Notes: generated by a model not told the origin, from the sequence alone. Shown: positions 48,570-61,466, counted from the first letter of the stretch. The stretch is 64,000 bases of DNA from Branchiostoma floridae (GCF_000003815.2 NC_049980.1:23387249-23451248), one strand, 5' to 3'. Program-made: numbers and translations.

Positions 48570-48750
48570 CAGTAGAAGCCAGTTAATTGCACAGCGGATT
48601 ACCACACATTTCTGTTAATTGCACGGAATCCCCAAATCCCAAACCGTTGCGGTCCAAGTGGATAACTTCGCATTATTGCACCACCCGGATAATTGCACGA
48701 AATACTAGCACACTGGCAAAAAGGGTGTGCAATTAAACGGCTTTTTGCAG
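48570..48750. mobile_element. pogo/Tigger-like MITE
   Basis: A 181-bp element flanked by TA on both sides. The left end is CAGTAGAAGCCAGTTAATTG and the inverted right end CTGCAAAAAGCCGTTTAATT. The CAGTAGAA start, TA target and internal TAATTGCAC repeats resemble pogo/Tigger non-autonomous elements. Confidence 0.6.
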
Positions 48751-49978
48751 TACTATGGAATTCTATACAAATAACCACAGGAAGATGGGTAAAAAGCTCA
48801 CCTCTATGATTAATAGTCCATGAATCGAAAACCCACATTGACACGATAGCTCTTCGGAAACCCCGCAACTACCCTAATAGAAATTCCTTGGACTCTTGCG
48901 ACCTGTCACATGATGCCAGTTAAATAGGGGTTGTGACGAGTGACAGATGGGTTTAATGACTTTGTTATCTAAGTAATTGGCCCTGATTGCTTAAATGACT
49001 TAATTCATCCAAATGGAAAATTAACAAACTAATCGATCACGCCATTACCGAAGAGACATACAATGTATTTGTCACTAGCCTTAAATTAAAGGTTCTTTAA
49101 GTTTCCACACGGACGGATGGAAGTGGGGCCAGATGACATGAGTCAAATAAAATGCCTTCTGATACAGCAGCGGTCTCAGGATGATGAAACCTAGATCTCT
49201 ACGATTCCATTCGTCCAACAGTTATTCATAATATATACAATATTGGTTTATAAAACAAATTGTATCTCGTAGGATGGGCCTGGCTACGCAGGGGGTAACC
49301 TCTCAGGTGGCCTCATCTAGTACAAGCTCATAAAACGTCATTGATATCCATTAATGTCTTCCACTTCTCTATCCTGAAGAAGATAAAGTGTGTGCCGACT
49401 TTTGTACAGTAAACAAAGATACGCTAAGAGCGCTAAAAGCAATACTTTTGGGGGGCTTATCCGCCTAATAATCAACTCCACCATGGCCACCCGCACCCAC
49501 TGCAGGGCACACAACAGGTGGACATAATTACCATTATTAGGTGGCTAAAATAGTATCAGCGGATGATGATGATTACAGGGCTTGGCGTCCCCCAAGCCTC
49601 ACGCTATACGTAATAGTTCATTAAAAGATGAAATTTGGTGTTCTGGCAAACATCGATCGCATGACCCTTTTTTACCCCTGTTTTATCTGGATTACGTCCA
49701 TGTCCTGGTGTTCGGTCACGTATGGCAAATACAAGTACTATTACAAGTAAATGTATTGCCCAACGTCTATGTGTACGCCAGGATCGGACCATACACTTAT
49801 CATATATGGGCCACTATCATGTTTAACTCTATATCATACACCAATGTCACAATCAATCAATCAATCAACAACATTGATAGCGGATAAATGATAGAGTAAG
49901 TACTTGTAATAACAACCAATACGTGTGTCATTTCTATAACTTATGGATACTAGTACGCAATGTATCTTTGGCGTGACC
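48751..49978. other. Spacer, no recognised gene
   Basis: AT-rich DNA with a short TCAA repeat near 49850-49865 and a segment GGCTACGCAG near 49283 that recurs near 51627 inside a loose inverted repeat (51514-51662, CTGGTAGCC and GGCTACCAG ends). No coding exon seen. Confidence 0.4.
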
Positions 49979-50296
49979 TAAAGATGGGGGCACACCTGTG
50001 TATATATTTATGTCCGTATGAGGCGCGCATGGGAGTTTGCCTCCACCAGGCTCCACACTGTGGGTCGTTGGAAAAATAGTAGAAATTGGACAAACGTAAA
50101 CAGGTAACATGTCAGACGAGTTAGCTGGGTCGCTACCCATACTTCTCGGTCAGCTAACTCATCTGGCATGTTATGTATCTATATTTGTCCAATTTGTACT
50201 ATTTTTCCCGCAACCTGTGGAGCCTGATAGAGACTAAGAGTGTTATACGCACCTCAAACGGACTTGAATATATACGCATGTGTGACCCCACCTTAA
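49979..50296. mobile_element. Long fold-back MITE (copy B of CCAGGCTC family)
   Basis: About 318 bp, almost wholly an imperfect inverted repeat with arms near 150 bp. The left end is AAGATGGGGGCACACCTGTG and the inverted right end AAGGTGGGGTCACACATGCG. Inner arms match at CCAGGCTCCAC, AAAAATAGTA, TTGGACAAA, ACATG and GTTAGCTG. Bases TAA occur at both borders. Non-coding. Confidence 0.8.
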
Positions 50297-52038
50297 CGCA
50301 CGTAAACTTTTCTTGTGCGCTTCGTAATAAAAAATGACTGAGTATTGATTATTGTTTCACTAATCATTCAAACTTTCAAAATTTTTGCCGTAGAAATGCA
50401 CTTGTTCCTACCTCAGTGACAAATTGGAGGGACTCGTTAGGACCTCGCTGTCATGGCATGTGCTGTTTGTACTGAGACGGAATGAGGCCTAGCTTGTCTT
50501 TCCACCTTATATCAGTCATACCTTGCGTTCTAACACGCCTCCTTTGCATGCATTTTGGGTGGCAAATGAATCGATCACATGCTCTGAGTCATCTGTTAAA
50601 GGCTTTTAACATTCTTTATACGGGTCTATATCCGGGACTGTAGTCTTCCTAGCCTACCTACACCTCGATTTGGGCAAACAACAGCAATGTATAGGCGCGG
50701 CTGACGGCAAGCTCCAATATTTATAAAAAAAAAAAGTCCATACTTCAACTAGAATGTCAGCTCAACATTGTCATCAAAATTCGGACGGCAAAGTAGTACC
50801 CCTTTCACAGTTTGTAGTGGCAGATTGAGCGTCCAACTTAGCACAGTGAGTAGCAGGCACAGGCTACAACTTCGCGAGTTCTTGTCTTTCTTGGCTCATG
50901 CCGTCATGGCCATTTTATTCGTTGCCGGTTTCGTGACATAAGATATTAAGGTTGGCGAGTCCGTTGGTTTGCTTGCTTTGCGTTTGCATTAGTTTGTTTC
51001 TGTTTTCTTAATTGATTCAAACATTCTTGATACGGAACCTCCTTGGTTGACCGAATAAAACCTGTGTCCTCTTGAGGAAAGCGCTGAACGATTGACGGTT
51101 CATGAAGTTGCTGTTAGTCATTTCGAGTTTATGCCTTGAGCTAAAAGTTAACAAGTGACCGTAGGTAACATAGTTTGTGACGTCGGTCTGGTATATGTTG
51201 GTTGTTGTGTCTTCTTTGGTGTGTGACGTTGTGCTTATACATGTATCCTATAATGATTCTTTTCATGGTGTTAGATATATCGTTTTATTTAAAGTTGCTT
51301 AATGTCTGTGTCATGTGAATCTTAATGTTAAAGACCTAAACAGGTATGAATTGTGAGATAACATGTGGTCAAAGTCTAAAGTTATGGTGACGATAAGTAA
51401 CCGGATGGCCTAATACACTGGACATTCACATACAGACAAAGTATAAGATTTGAATCAGGAGGTGCATATGATATATTAAGGTGTATCATATTGCAATGTA
51501 CTGCATGCAGTTGTCTGGTAGCCAACCGCACTATAGCTCCTGAGTCTCTTCAGTCCTCTTCGCAATTTGGAGGCACGGGAGCTAATAACGTTATTAGATC
51601 GTAATACTAATAATAGTATGATGCCAGGCTACGCAGAAAGCGAAGCCTGCAGCCGGCTACCAGAAATATGTGACGTCACATATTTGCTCATTTCAAATGT
51701 TGTCTTGAAACAACTTTTTAAAATCTTGAGAAAATGTGACGCTTCGCCATTGTGGTATTGTCTTATTTCTAATTACTAATTCATTATCAATCACCATGAT
51801 CACAGAAACACGCAAAGGGCTCGACAACACATTTTAGCAGTAACCCTTATATAACACAACACAACATACCATACACGCTACAATTGCACTACAAATATTT
51901 GATTTATTGCAATACAATTAATTGTAATGTTATTGATTGTAAATACAATGGCAGAAAGAATCCGTATTGACCGATGCAACTATCAGATCTTAGCGTTTGT
52001 ATGCTATCCAGGAAGAAAGCACGGGGAAGCAAAACAAA
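50297..52038. other. TOLLIP upstream region
   Basis: Contains part of a dispersed repeat (about 51073-51165 and 51450-51505) that recurs downstream of TOLLIP at 53713-53853, and a 22-bp perfect palindrome centred on a CRE at 51664-51685. The start of transcription is probably within the last few hundred bases before 52039. No other gene seen. Confidence 0.45.
51664..51685. promoter_or_regulatory. 22-bp perfect palindrome containing a CRE
   Basis: The half-site AAATATGTGAC is followed by its exact reverse complement, with TGACGTCA at the centre (51671-51678). It lies 354 bp upstream of the TOLLIP start codon. A bZIP (CREB/ATF) site is the natural reading. Confidence 0.5.
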
Positions 52039-53532
52039 ATGGCGACGAAGGTGACGAAGCGGGGACAGGTAATGTTGGGCGACTTGCCCGACGATTTTCT
52101 GCGGATTGAAGCCACACCGCAACAGCTACAGGTACGCACTTTCATATTGACATAACAGTTGACTGGATAAGGTTAGCAAGATGAATGTATTATCCTTGGG
52201 TCGGACGTGACGTCTCGAGGACTGAGAGTGACTTTCTCCAACCTCCTTGCTTTCTCTGTGTAAGACCCACCATCGTTTATGTTATAATATATAAAAAGTT
52301 AGTGTACTGGATGGAAAACCAGCATAACTCTTTCGTTACTTGTGTAAAGATGTTTTTTGCTAAACGTCAACCAATCGTCTTACAGCAAGGAGGTTACAGT
52401 ATATCTCTATATAACCTTTCTTACAGTAGATATAGCAAAATTATTTTATCCATTTGAAATCATGCACATTCTTAATAATAAGTATATCATGGTTTAAAGT
52501 AGATATTCTTCTTAGTCAGCTGTTCATAGCAGTAATCATAATTGTTACAACCCATGTGTTATTCCAGGCTACTGCGGACATGCAGGCAGCTCAGATGTAC
52601 GCTCAGTACGGCTTCATGGGGCAGAGCTCAGGCCGGCTAAGCATCACCGTTGCCCAGGCCAAGCTGGCCAAGAACTATGGCGTAACACGTATGGACCCTT
52701 ACTGTCGTATACGGGTTGGGCACGCAGTGTTCGAAACCCCAACGGCCTACAATGGAGCCAAGAACCCACGCTGGAATAAGGTCGTCCACGCCCCAATCCC
52801 GCAAGGCGTCAACTCCTTCTACCTGGAGATATTTGACGAGCGGTCCTTCACCATGGACGACAGAGTGGCGTGGGGCCACATCACCATTCCAGAGTCAGTG
52901 TTTAACGGGGAGACGGTGGACGACTGGTACACGCTGAGCGGGAGGCAAGGTGACGACAAGGAGGGCATGATCAACCTGGTCCTGTCCCACTCCACGGTAC
53001 CCATGATGCAGCAGGTCCCGCAGGTCATGCCACAGATGCCGATGATGATGGTGCCCCAGCCTGTGTACTATCCTACTGTACAAGCAGGTAATCTGTCTGT
53101 ACTTTCATGGGTCACACAATTGGATCTATCTTTGAGGAAAAACCATGGAGCAGTGAGATAATTTTACTTTTAGGAAAATGAATATAAATACAGACATGTG
53201 AGATACACGTAGGGGGCTCTCAAACACTGTACTTGAAATTAGATGGGCAGACTCTTATGAAATAAATTTTAAGATACATATGTGAAGATATTCGTTTGTT
53301 GATACATGAACTTGTTCTGTTTTTGTCAGGTGTTCCATACCAAGTCCCCGCAGGCCAGATGCCAGCCCAGCAGCAGCCACCAGCTCAACCCGCCATCACG
53401 GAGGAAGACCTGAAGGCTCTACAGGACATGTTCCCCAACATGGACGCTGAGGTGGTGCGGTCTGTACTGGAGGCCAACCGTGGCAACAAGGATGCAGCCG
53501 TCAACAGTCTGCTGTCCATTACAGCTGAATAG
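52039..53532 (+). CDS. TOLLIP: TOLLIP, Toll-interacting protein, complete
   Basis: Endosomal adaptor that binds ubiquitin, Tom1 and phosphoinositides and dampens Toll/IL-1 receptor signalling. Exons: 52039-52131 (ATGGCG, A at -3), 52568-53087 and 53330-53532 (TAG); 816 bp, 271 aa, against 274 in human. Residues 1-50 form the Tom1-binding region ([20 protein letters not shown]). The C2 domain runs from about 54 to 180 ([50 protein letters not shown]). A Met/Pro/Gln-rich linker follows, and residues 229-271 are the CUE domain with the MFP motif and terminal di-leucine ([20 protein letters not shown]). Only two coding introns are present, against five in human. Nothing is broken. Neighbours are functionally unrelated. 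Confidence 0.98.
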
Positions 53533-55886
53533 AAACTGAGTGAAAGCTCATCTGTGTTGGTAGAGAAGATGGTTCAAAATTCTGAACTTTCAGTTTAACA
53601 CAAACAAAATGCACCAGTATAAATTCCTAAGTCTAACCAATCCCTTCTTCAGGTATACTGGCACACTCCCGAGTCTCTCTCGAGTCTCATATCAGAAATG
53701 AGTGGATCAGTATTCTTGAGGAAAGCAAAGGATTCAGTTGATGATTTGTTGTTAGTTATTTCCAGTTATGTGTTGAAACTAAAAGTTAAGAATTGAATCA
53801 GGTGAATGTGGTTTAACTACATATGTAAAGATGTATTATATTATGATGTACTGCGGTGTCCTTTTTCTCTAATCCAATCCCAGTGCTAATTGCTGCTTAC
53901 AAGCTACTAGTATATGGTACCAAGTCACCAACAACTAAAAAAATTGCTGGAAAATTGGTTCAGGCTAAATACACTTTTATCGTCAGAATTTCAGATACAA
54001 GTAGACATGCATTGGTAAATAGTTGTTGCAGGTTGCTCAAGTACCTGTTGCAGGTCAAAGAAAAATATATAAAGAGGCTAGGCTGTTCCATTAAAAAAGT
54101 TCAGGAGTAGTGGTGGAAACATTGAAAATAAATAGATCACCAAGTGTATTTTAGATATCATAAGTTTCATAGCCTATTCATACAGAAGGATGCTAGTTAG
54201 CTAATGAAGGGGTAGGAAGTAGTTCAATTTTCATTTTTCCTCCAATTGACTGCTCTTGTAAAACACAATTTATGCGCTCTGCATGGTTGTTGTTCAAATT
54301 CCTGAGTGTCCCTCCTCATAAAGACTTTCATCAGTGGGCATTTACAAAGTCAAAATGAAAGCAAAACATTTTTCAGACCAGCCTCTTTTTTATGTGGAAC
54401 AGCCAAAAGCCAGAAATTATATTGGGCTACTTAAGCAGTGGTAGAGTTGTTGGTGTTGTGAATTCTATATTGATGCTCATAATTTTGTCTTACTTTGTCT
54501 CTTGTGTATTACCAACATTTATGAATCCCCAAGAATGTCAGGGAGCATTGCTGGTGGGTAGCTAATGCAAAGTAAGGGTAGTCTTATGCAGTAACAAGTT
54601 ATGATTGTATATACATATGAATGCAAAATTAGATGAACAAGATAAGCATAGCAGTCTATAAAGCATATTCTCTGATGAACTTTTTATGAACGACTTTTTG
54701 TTTTTAAGTACGGTATTGGTAGAAAGTTACAAGACTTGGGAAACGTGTACTCAGTGTACACCTGTAGTGTCTTCCATTCTTCTGTTACATAGATGATATC
54801 TGTCATGTAATTAATACTATTTCAAAGCTAATGAGACTGCCATCTAAATAAACTATGAATCAGGTAGACACTGAAAATATAAAGAACATTAATTGTAACT
54901 CTAGTCCGTGTAACACAACATCTGCTGTCCAATGCTGTAATGGCCCCTCCCACTGGGGGCTGGCGGATGTTGGTTGGGCACCTATAAACATTATTTAATC
55001 AGCCTACCTCTACTCTACTTTTCCTGAACCAAAAATGTATCAGTGCAAGTATATCTGGAACAATACATTGTTTTCTGATATGATCTCTGACTTCGAATAA
55101 GCCAAGTTCTTGTTAGGACAGCTTCATCTTATGTTAGACAAAATCATGCCAGTGAAAGTTTACTAAACCAACCAAAAATCACTTTCTCATGGCAGCTTTA
55201 GTGAAATCTTGTGACTCATAATTGAGATTTGGTCTTCGTGGCTAGCTAACAATTGCTTAACCATTTTACTCCGCTGATATTGCAGGGAAGAAATCAGCAC
55301 ATTTAATGGTCAATTACTCTCCCTTGCTTTTTATTTTACTTTAAGCATATTGATTAATGTTGCATATAAATACATGTAGAATTTTTTTTTTTTACACACG
55401 AAAGAAACACCCTTTCCAGTTATCAACAATGCTCTACTCAAGGCCTAGCCTGTGATGCTCTCTTGTTTACTGGCTTTTTTGCTACTGAAGATGGAAAGGA
55501 CGAGAGCCCATTGTACTGCAACCTGTGTTCATTTCCTCCACAGATACATGATGTGGAGGCGTGATCAATAAGTCTTAAGCCTCACCAAGACATAAGGTGC
55601 AAAAATCACATTTTGGAGCATGGTTATTAAGAATAAAGACTTATATCAATGTCAACTAAAATTCAAATCACTGTTATCATAACTTTGGATGTGACGCCAA
55701 ACAAGGTTAGGTGAGAAGGATAAAAATATGGGCAATGGAGCTGTGACCTGAGGTGTGCAGGTCAACTTGCTCTGCTGAAAATCAGGTACCCAGTTCTTGT
55801 TAGTTGAAATGCGGAGGAAATCCTCATCAAACATTTTAAGAATGTGTTTGTACATTTCATCTCTTTTGTTCAACACCACACTTTAT
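53533..55886. other. TOLLIP/NOC3L convergent 3' region
   Basis: TOLLIP and NOC3L converge here. Plus-strand AATAAA at 54847-54852 could end TOLLIP; the NOC3L 3' UTR enters from the right. 53713-53853 is related to sequence upstream of TOLLIP. Open frames at 53856-54110 and 55652-55879 have no family signal. No gene recognised. Confidence 0.5.
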
Positions 55887-58800
55887 CTACATTGCATCAC
55901 CACAGACATCCTGCTCTAATGTCCTCATGCTCTCCTGCACAAGGCCTCCCAGCCTGGAAAATGGCTTCATATTCTTGCCACCCTTCCCTGGTCCAGGGAT
56001 AGAGGGGTTAAAGTTCATCTCAGACGGATCAAACTCTTGCCACAGCTGAGAGGGAGATTTCCTGTCCAGTGATGGTGGAAGGGATCCAGCTCCCTCCGAA
56101 GGGGCCTTCCGTAGTAGATGAGCCGCATATCTGCGTACATGAGGGTGGTAGTGTCGGTTGAGATGGTGAAGTTCCCACAGTGCAGTTGTGTGAGCGTTAC
56201 AGTGCTCGGGTTCCTGTAGCTCAGGTAGATACATGCCGCCTCCCTGCGTCTCCTCAATCTGCAGCAGCATGTCTGTCTTGGGGAAAACCTACAGTGAAAG
56301 CCAAGGGAAGAGAAAGAAAAGTGTCTCAACCGTACAATGTACAAAATGTCAATCTTGTGCACAGTGAATCAATTAGTACATTCTCCAGAAAGAAATGGCT
56401 AGCAACCACAATTTTGACTTTCAGTGTTAGCAACTGTCAAATGAGGTGTCAAGAAATTTGTTCTTTCTCAAAACTTACACACTGACTCGTCAATGAAGTT
56501 TAGACATCCAAGTAATATGTTACACAAAGTAACAATTGGGCAACTGGATAGGAAATGGTAAGACATCTAAAATAGCATCAGACTGAAACTGGCTATATAA
56601 GCCATCCAACGGATACACATATGTATTAATAAGGAGTGAAACATGTTTGATGTGATAGCACCAGTATCAGCCACACTATCATGTTAGGTACTAGTACAGA
56701 CCTTCAGGAAGTCCCGGGAAGCAGCTAAGGTACCCAGAGTGCTGTTGGGCAGCAGCTGGAGGGACAGAGAGCACAGTCGCTTCAGGAAAGCGAAGGCACG
56801 CTGCATGGACACCTGCTTCCTGCGCTTGTTCAACATGATGTCAATACACTCCAGGGCATTGGTGGTGTCATCTGTGTCCTGACCTGCAGAAAAGAAGGAA
56901 AGGAAATCAGCGAACCATGGCCAGTAGTGTGGTAGATTGTTGCCAAAAACTCTACTCAACACGGAAAGTTTGTAATCTTGAGTCAATTTCTCCAATATTA
57001 CTTAAGCATGTAGTATTGGAAAGCTTATTCATTAGCCTTTACAATGATGCCCCATTTGCTATGATTGCATATTCATGGCTTGAGCACAAGGGCTGCTAAT
57101 GTGGGTAGGTCATGAAAAAATTGATGTAATTTTCTTTTATCCTATGCCCATTATCTTTTGATTATTAGCATTATGTGTTATATTATTAGAAACCTTGTAT
57201 ACTTTTCATTGAAATGATACCTCTCATTTGTTAGAATCATGCTTTTAAACAATGACTACTATGACATTTCATGAGTGGGTTACTAAAAAAAGTGCTGAAA
57301 TTCCCCTGAAAACATCCAACAGCATGTTGGTAGGGAAATTTCCACATTTCTTTTTTGTGACAAACCCAAACGTAAGCTGTGCTGTTCAATCCTTGAGTGC
57401 AGAAATCAGCACAAATGTGTTATCATTTTGTATGATTTCCAATGATACATAATACTATACAATTGATCAGGTAAGGATGGAGGCATGATTGATCCACCCT
57501 CACACTCAGGGTTGACAATCGCGGCAAAGCCTAACGATAACACCCCTGACAACTCAGCCACAGAATTCGGTTATTAGGGGCGTGGCTTCTAACCAACTGT
57601 CAGCCCATCGAAGAGATGGCTTTTTGTTGTCAAAAGCTCGGAAAAGCGCCATATAAGGTGACTCATTAATATTCAAGAGCAAGATAACAGTACCGGCATA
57701 ACGTTTCACAGTACTTTTAGCGTCCAGACGTCTTTATTTAGGTACCAAATTTAACAGTTGTCGGTTCTGTGGGTATAGGTAACCACGGCATCAACGTATA
57801 CCGACCTAGCATATGAAAAAAAACAAAGATAAACAGATCTTTGTGTACGCCGCGCCGTACCATGCGTACGCTGTTTGTTCGAAACTTGCAATCCGGTCGC
57901 TGATTGGCCTGCGACAAATCAGGCAAGCTCATTAATATTCATAAGCAAGGCGCCCCTAATAACTGAATTCTGTGGCTGAGTTGTCAGGGGTGATATCATC
58001 AGGCTTTGCCGCGATTGTCAACCCTGAATGTGAGGATGGATTGATTAAACATAAGTTCCAACCTTTTAGTGTTGATTATACATATATAACACAACATTGT
58101 ACAATGGTAAATGTCCACAAGTTTTCTCACCTGCATGTAGGTGCAGCAGGCTGGCATACAGGTGTGTGTAAAACCTGAGTGGGTCGATGTTTAGAACACC
58201 TCCCTGGTTAGCCAGGATCTGGAATGCTGTCACCATACAGTGGAGCGTTTCCCTTGGGGGTAGAGAAGACACAGTCACAGATTAGAAGACCGCCCACTGG
58301 TACTGCTTGAATGTCTGCAATACCACCTTCTCATACAAGGTGGTGCTTCAACACATGTTGCTCATCATATTGTAATCTATCTGAACCTATGAATGTGGTT
58401 TGTCATTTGTGTTCATCAATTCAATACACCAACATCTTGAATCTGTTTCAAAATCTAACATACATGTGCTACAATGATTGCAAAGAAATGGTTTGCATAC
58501 TAGTATGTCATGGGGAAAATACAAATGCACACAAAAGTTTTATGTACCATGCAAACACCATGCTGGTGCCATACCTGTAACTGAGGCTCCCTGACTCCAC
58601 CAGTTCTCTCAGCACAGTGATCAGGTCATTGAAAAACTCCACATTAATGAGGTGGGAGAACTTAGCCAGTCCCTCCAGTACTGACGGCAGCAGGACAGAC
58701 TGTCGATTCTTCTTCAGGATACGGAAGTATGTCAGAAACACCATCTGAACAAAGTCAAACAACAGACGTTAAAAGATGTTGTAACTTGAAAAGTTAGTTC

Positions 58801-61466
58801 ATTTCAAATATAGTACATGTACTATGATCGACCTGAATGTTTCTAGAATATCCCTTTCTGGTAAAATCAATTACCCAAAATAAAAATAAAGATTAAAGAA
58901 AAACAGTTGCAAAGCATTAAAAGTGAAAAGATCTCCAACCTGACACATAAATAAGGGGTATATTTTATTTCTAAATCACTTCTGTGAGACAATCAAATAC
59001 TGAACACCAGAATACCTCTATAGTTTGAGTATTGAGGTCAAGCTTCCGCTTCTGGTTCTCTGTAGCCTCGGCCTCCAGTAGTTCTCGTGTCAATTTCTCT
59101 TCCCGCTTGGCTCGTTTGCGCTGGGCACGAGATCCCTTCTTCAACATTTCCTTCTTTTCCTTCATCTTCTTATCCACTTCTTTCTCTGGGTCTTTGGATT
59201 TTATTTCCTGTGTGTATCATTGAGGGTACAGTAAATTGATGTGTGCTTTTGGCTCATATAAGAATTATGAGCAAAAACGCCATATTATCATATTTTTTTG
59301 GTGATAACTTACAAGCATATCTACATGTATTGAAGCATACAAACTCCTTACTGTTCCACTACAATAGTGGTGCCTAGAACTATCAGGGAACTCATTGCAA
59401 CAACATTCTCATTAGATACCATGTAGCTTTGAACAATGCTAGCAGCTAGATTAGGGATGACTTGTCTTTCAGTGCAATATAAAAACACTGAAGAAGGTGG
59501 AAGGGGACAGGCAATGACTTGGAGAAGGACAACCAAGTGGAATGATGATGATGATAAACTATCTGTTGCCAAGGCATGTGCCTGAGAAGCTTGTAAGTTA
59601 CACCAAAGTGCTATGAAACCCAGATTCAGAAATACAGATTCAGATACTTATCTTACCTTGATTTTAAGTGCCAGGAAGGTTTCAAGCACCCTTGGCTGGA
59701 CACTGAATGCTTTACTCTTTACCATACTGGTAATGAGTTTCACCACCTCCATGGTGGAATCACCCTGTCTGTCCTGCTTAAACACCTGCAGAGGAAGAGA
59801 GTTTTTAACAAGGAAAGACGGATGTTCTGGTCATGTATTTACAGATACATGCCATGCATGCAGGTTAGACTTACATTACTGAGTACTAAGTACATGTATT
59901 CCAATTACAGAGATGTGTGGATGGATAACTCAATATAGCAGTACACTGTATCATATAGTAGTAAAGGGAAAAAAGTATCTAGATGTCTACAGTTGGCATA
60001 CCTGCCGCATTAACAGAAGGATATTGCAACTCAACACTCACCTTCTTCACAGTGTCACAGCACATGTCTGCGATGTCAGGGTTAGAATGGTCCATCAGAG
60101 GCACAATGACAGACATGATGTTAGTCCTGAAGTTGAAGTGCATCAGGCTAACCAGCAGTTCACACATGCACTTCACAGCAACCTCCATCAGACTCTGCAG
60201 GGCTTTCATGGGCAGCTTGTTCTGCCCACTCTGGAAATACACATTAAATACATCATAAATTCAGTTGCTTCATATTGATTGTTTTATGCAAAACTATATT
60301 TTGAGTGTTAGGCAAACTACTTGTTAGAATAACATTTCACCCTTCAATATTTGTCTGGAAAAGGCAGTCAGGAGTCTGGTCCTAGCTTTCTTCGTCTTTT
60401 GCCTCAGAGATGATTAAGACCCTGGAAAGTACAAACTACCTTTAACATTATATACAGTAACCACTGGTACTAGAAGATTGATACCAATACTAACCACTCC
60501 TTGAGCCTTTTTCTTGCTGGTGCAAGCCTTGATAATGTCCTCCATGTGCTGTAGGTACAGCTGGTACTGTCTCACCAGTCCCTCCTCCCACTCTACCAGC
60601 TGCTTCACATCCTTCTTCATCTTCTGCTGCATCTCCTTATCAGTCCTGGTTCTGATGTGGTACCCAGGTGCGATGTCCTTAAACACCTCACACAGCGACA
60701 ACATCACCAACTTCCTCACAGTGACGGCCACCTGACGGTCCTCTTCATTCAGCATCACTCGCAGAGCCTTCAGGGAAGACAAGGCCTCCTGGGGGCTGTC
60801 CATGACACGGATGGAGAGCTTTGCAATCTGCATCTTACGTCGTGCAAGAGTCTCTTTCTTGAGTTTGAAAAGTTCCACCTCTGACAGAGTCTCAGGCAAA
60901 GTTGTCACATTTACTTCCCTTTTCTTCTCAACAAGTTCTTCTTTTTCCTCTCCTTGTTCAATAATGTTCTCTTCATCTGACTCAGTCTTTTCCATCACCT
61001 GTGGAATAATCCCCCTTTCTCCTTTGATAGGAAGTAAATGCAGATACTTCCTGTCCTCTGTTTCCATCTGGCGGAATTGTTTCCGTGGCAACTCCTCATA
61101 GTCTGCAACTTCATCCTCATCATTTTTTCTCCTCTTTTTATCACCCCTTTCTTCCTTCTTTTCATCTATGGTGTCAGTGACAAAGCTGATATTTTGCCCC
61201 ATGGTCTCCAGGTATTCCATATGGTCATCATCGACCATATCATCTGGCAAAACCTCTTCCTCAACATCTTCTCCGTCACTCCCAAGGTTGCCAAGGTTAC
61301 CACCGGCACCAGAGGCATTCTTACCAATTTGGGTAGAGCTGAACTTGTTCTTGGTTTTTCCTGTGGCCTTCTTGCGCTTGTTGCTGGCTTTCGTTTGTGA
61401 GATGTTTCTACGCTTAATCGCACTGACCTTGGGCCCCTTGGAGCTCACAGCTTTCCCTTTCGCCAT
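55887..61466 (-). CDS. NOC3L: NOC3L, nucleolar complex protein 3 homologue, complete
   Basis: Conserved nucleolar factor. The yeast orthologue Noc3p, with Noc2p, escorts pre-60S particles and also helps load MCM in replication. Exons: 60495-61466, 60042-60230, 59657-59785, 59016-59207, 58575-58744, 58131-58252, 56702-56883, 55887-56288; 2358 bp, 785 aa (human 800). Start ATGGCGAAAGG at 61466. The N-terminus is Lys/Arg-rich (nuclear localisation) followed by an acidic stretch. The conserved blocks [15 protein letters not shown] and [20 protein letters not shown] mark the NOC3 N-domain. Exon 59016-59207 is a Lys/Glu-rich coiled coil. [54 protein letters not shown] and [20 protein letters not shown] belong to the CBF/Mak21 domain. 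Intron 56884-58130 hosts a MITE. It shares a promoter with MAU2. Confidence 0.98.
57486..58046. mobile_element. MITE with about 100-bp terminal inverted repeats in NOC3L intron
   Basis: The left arm (57486-57593) and right arm (57945-58046) are near-identical inverted copies. Both contain TTGACAATCGCGGCAAAGCC, ACCCCTGACAACTCAGCCAC and TTATTAGGGGCG in mirrored order. The interior, about 350 bp, has no open frame of interest and carries TCATTAATATTCA next to each arm. Target duplication and superfamily not resolved. Confidence 0.88.

Noticed and set aside
52454-52567. TOLLIP starting at the upstream ATG of the exon 2 frame
   Set aside because: That stretch is intron ending in TTCCAG; exon 1 at 52039 supplies the conserved Tom1-binding N-terminus.
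60514-61400. Several plus-strand frames of 70-120 codons
   Set aside because: Antisense shadows of the large NOC3L first exon.
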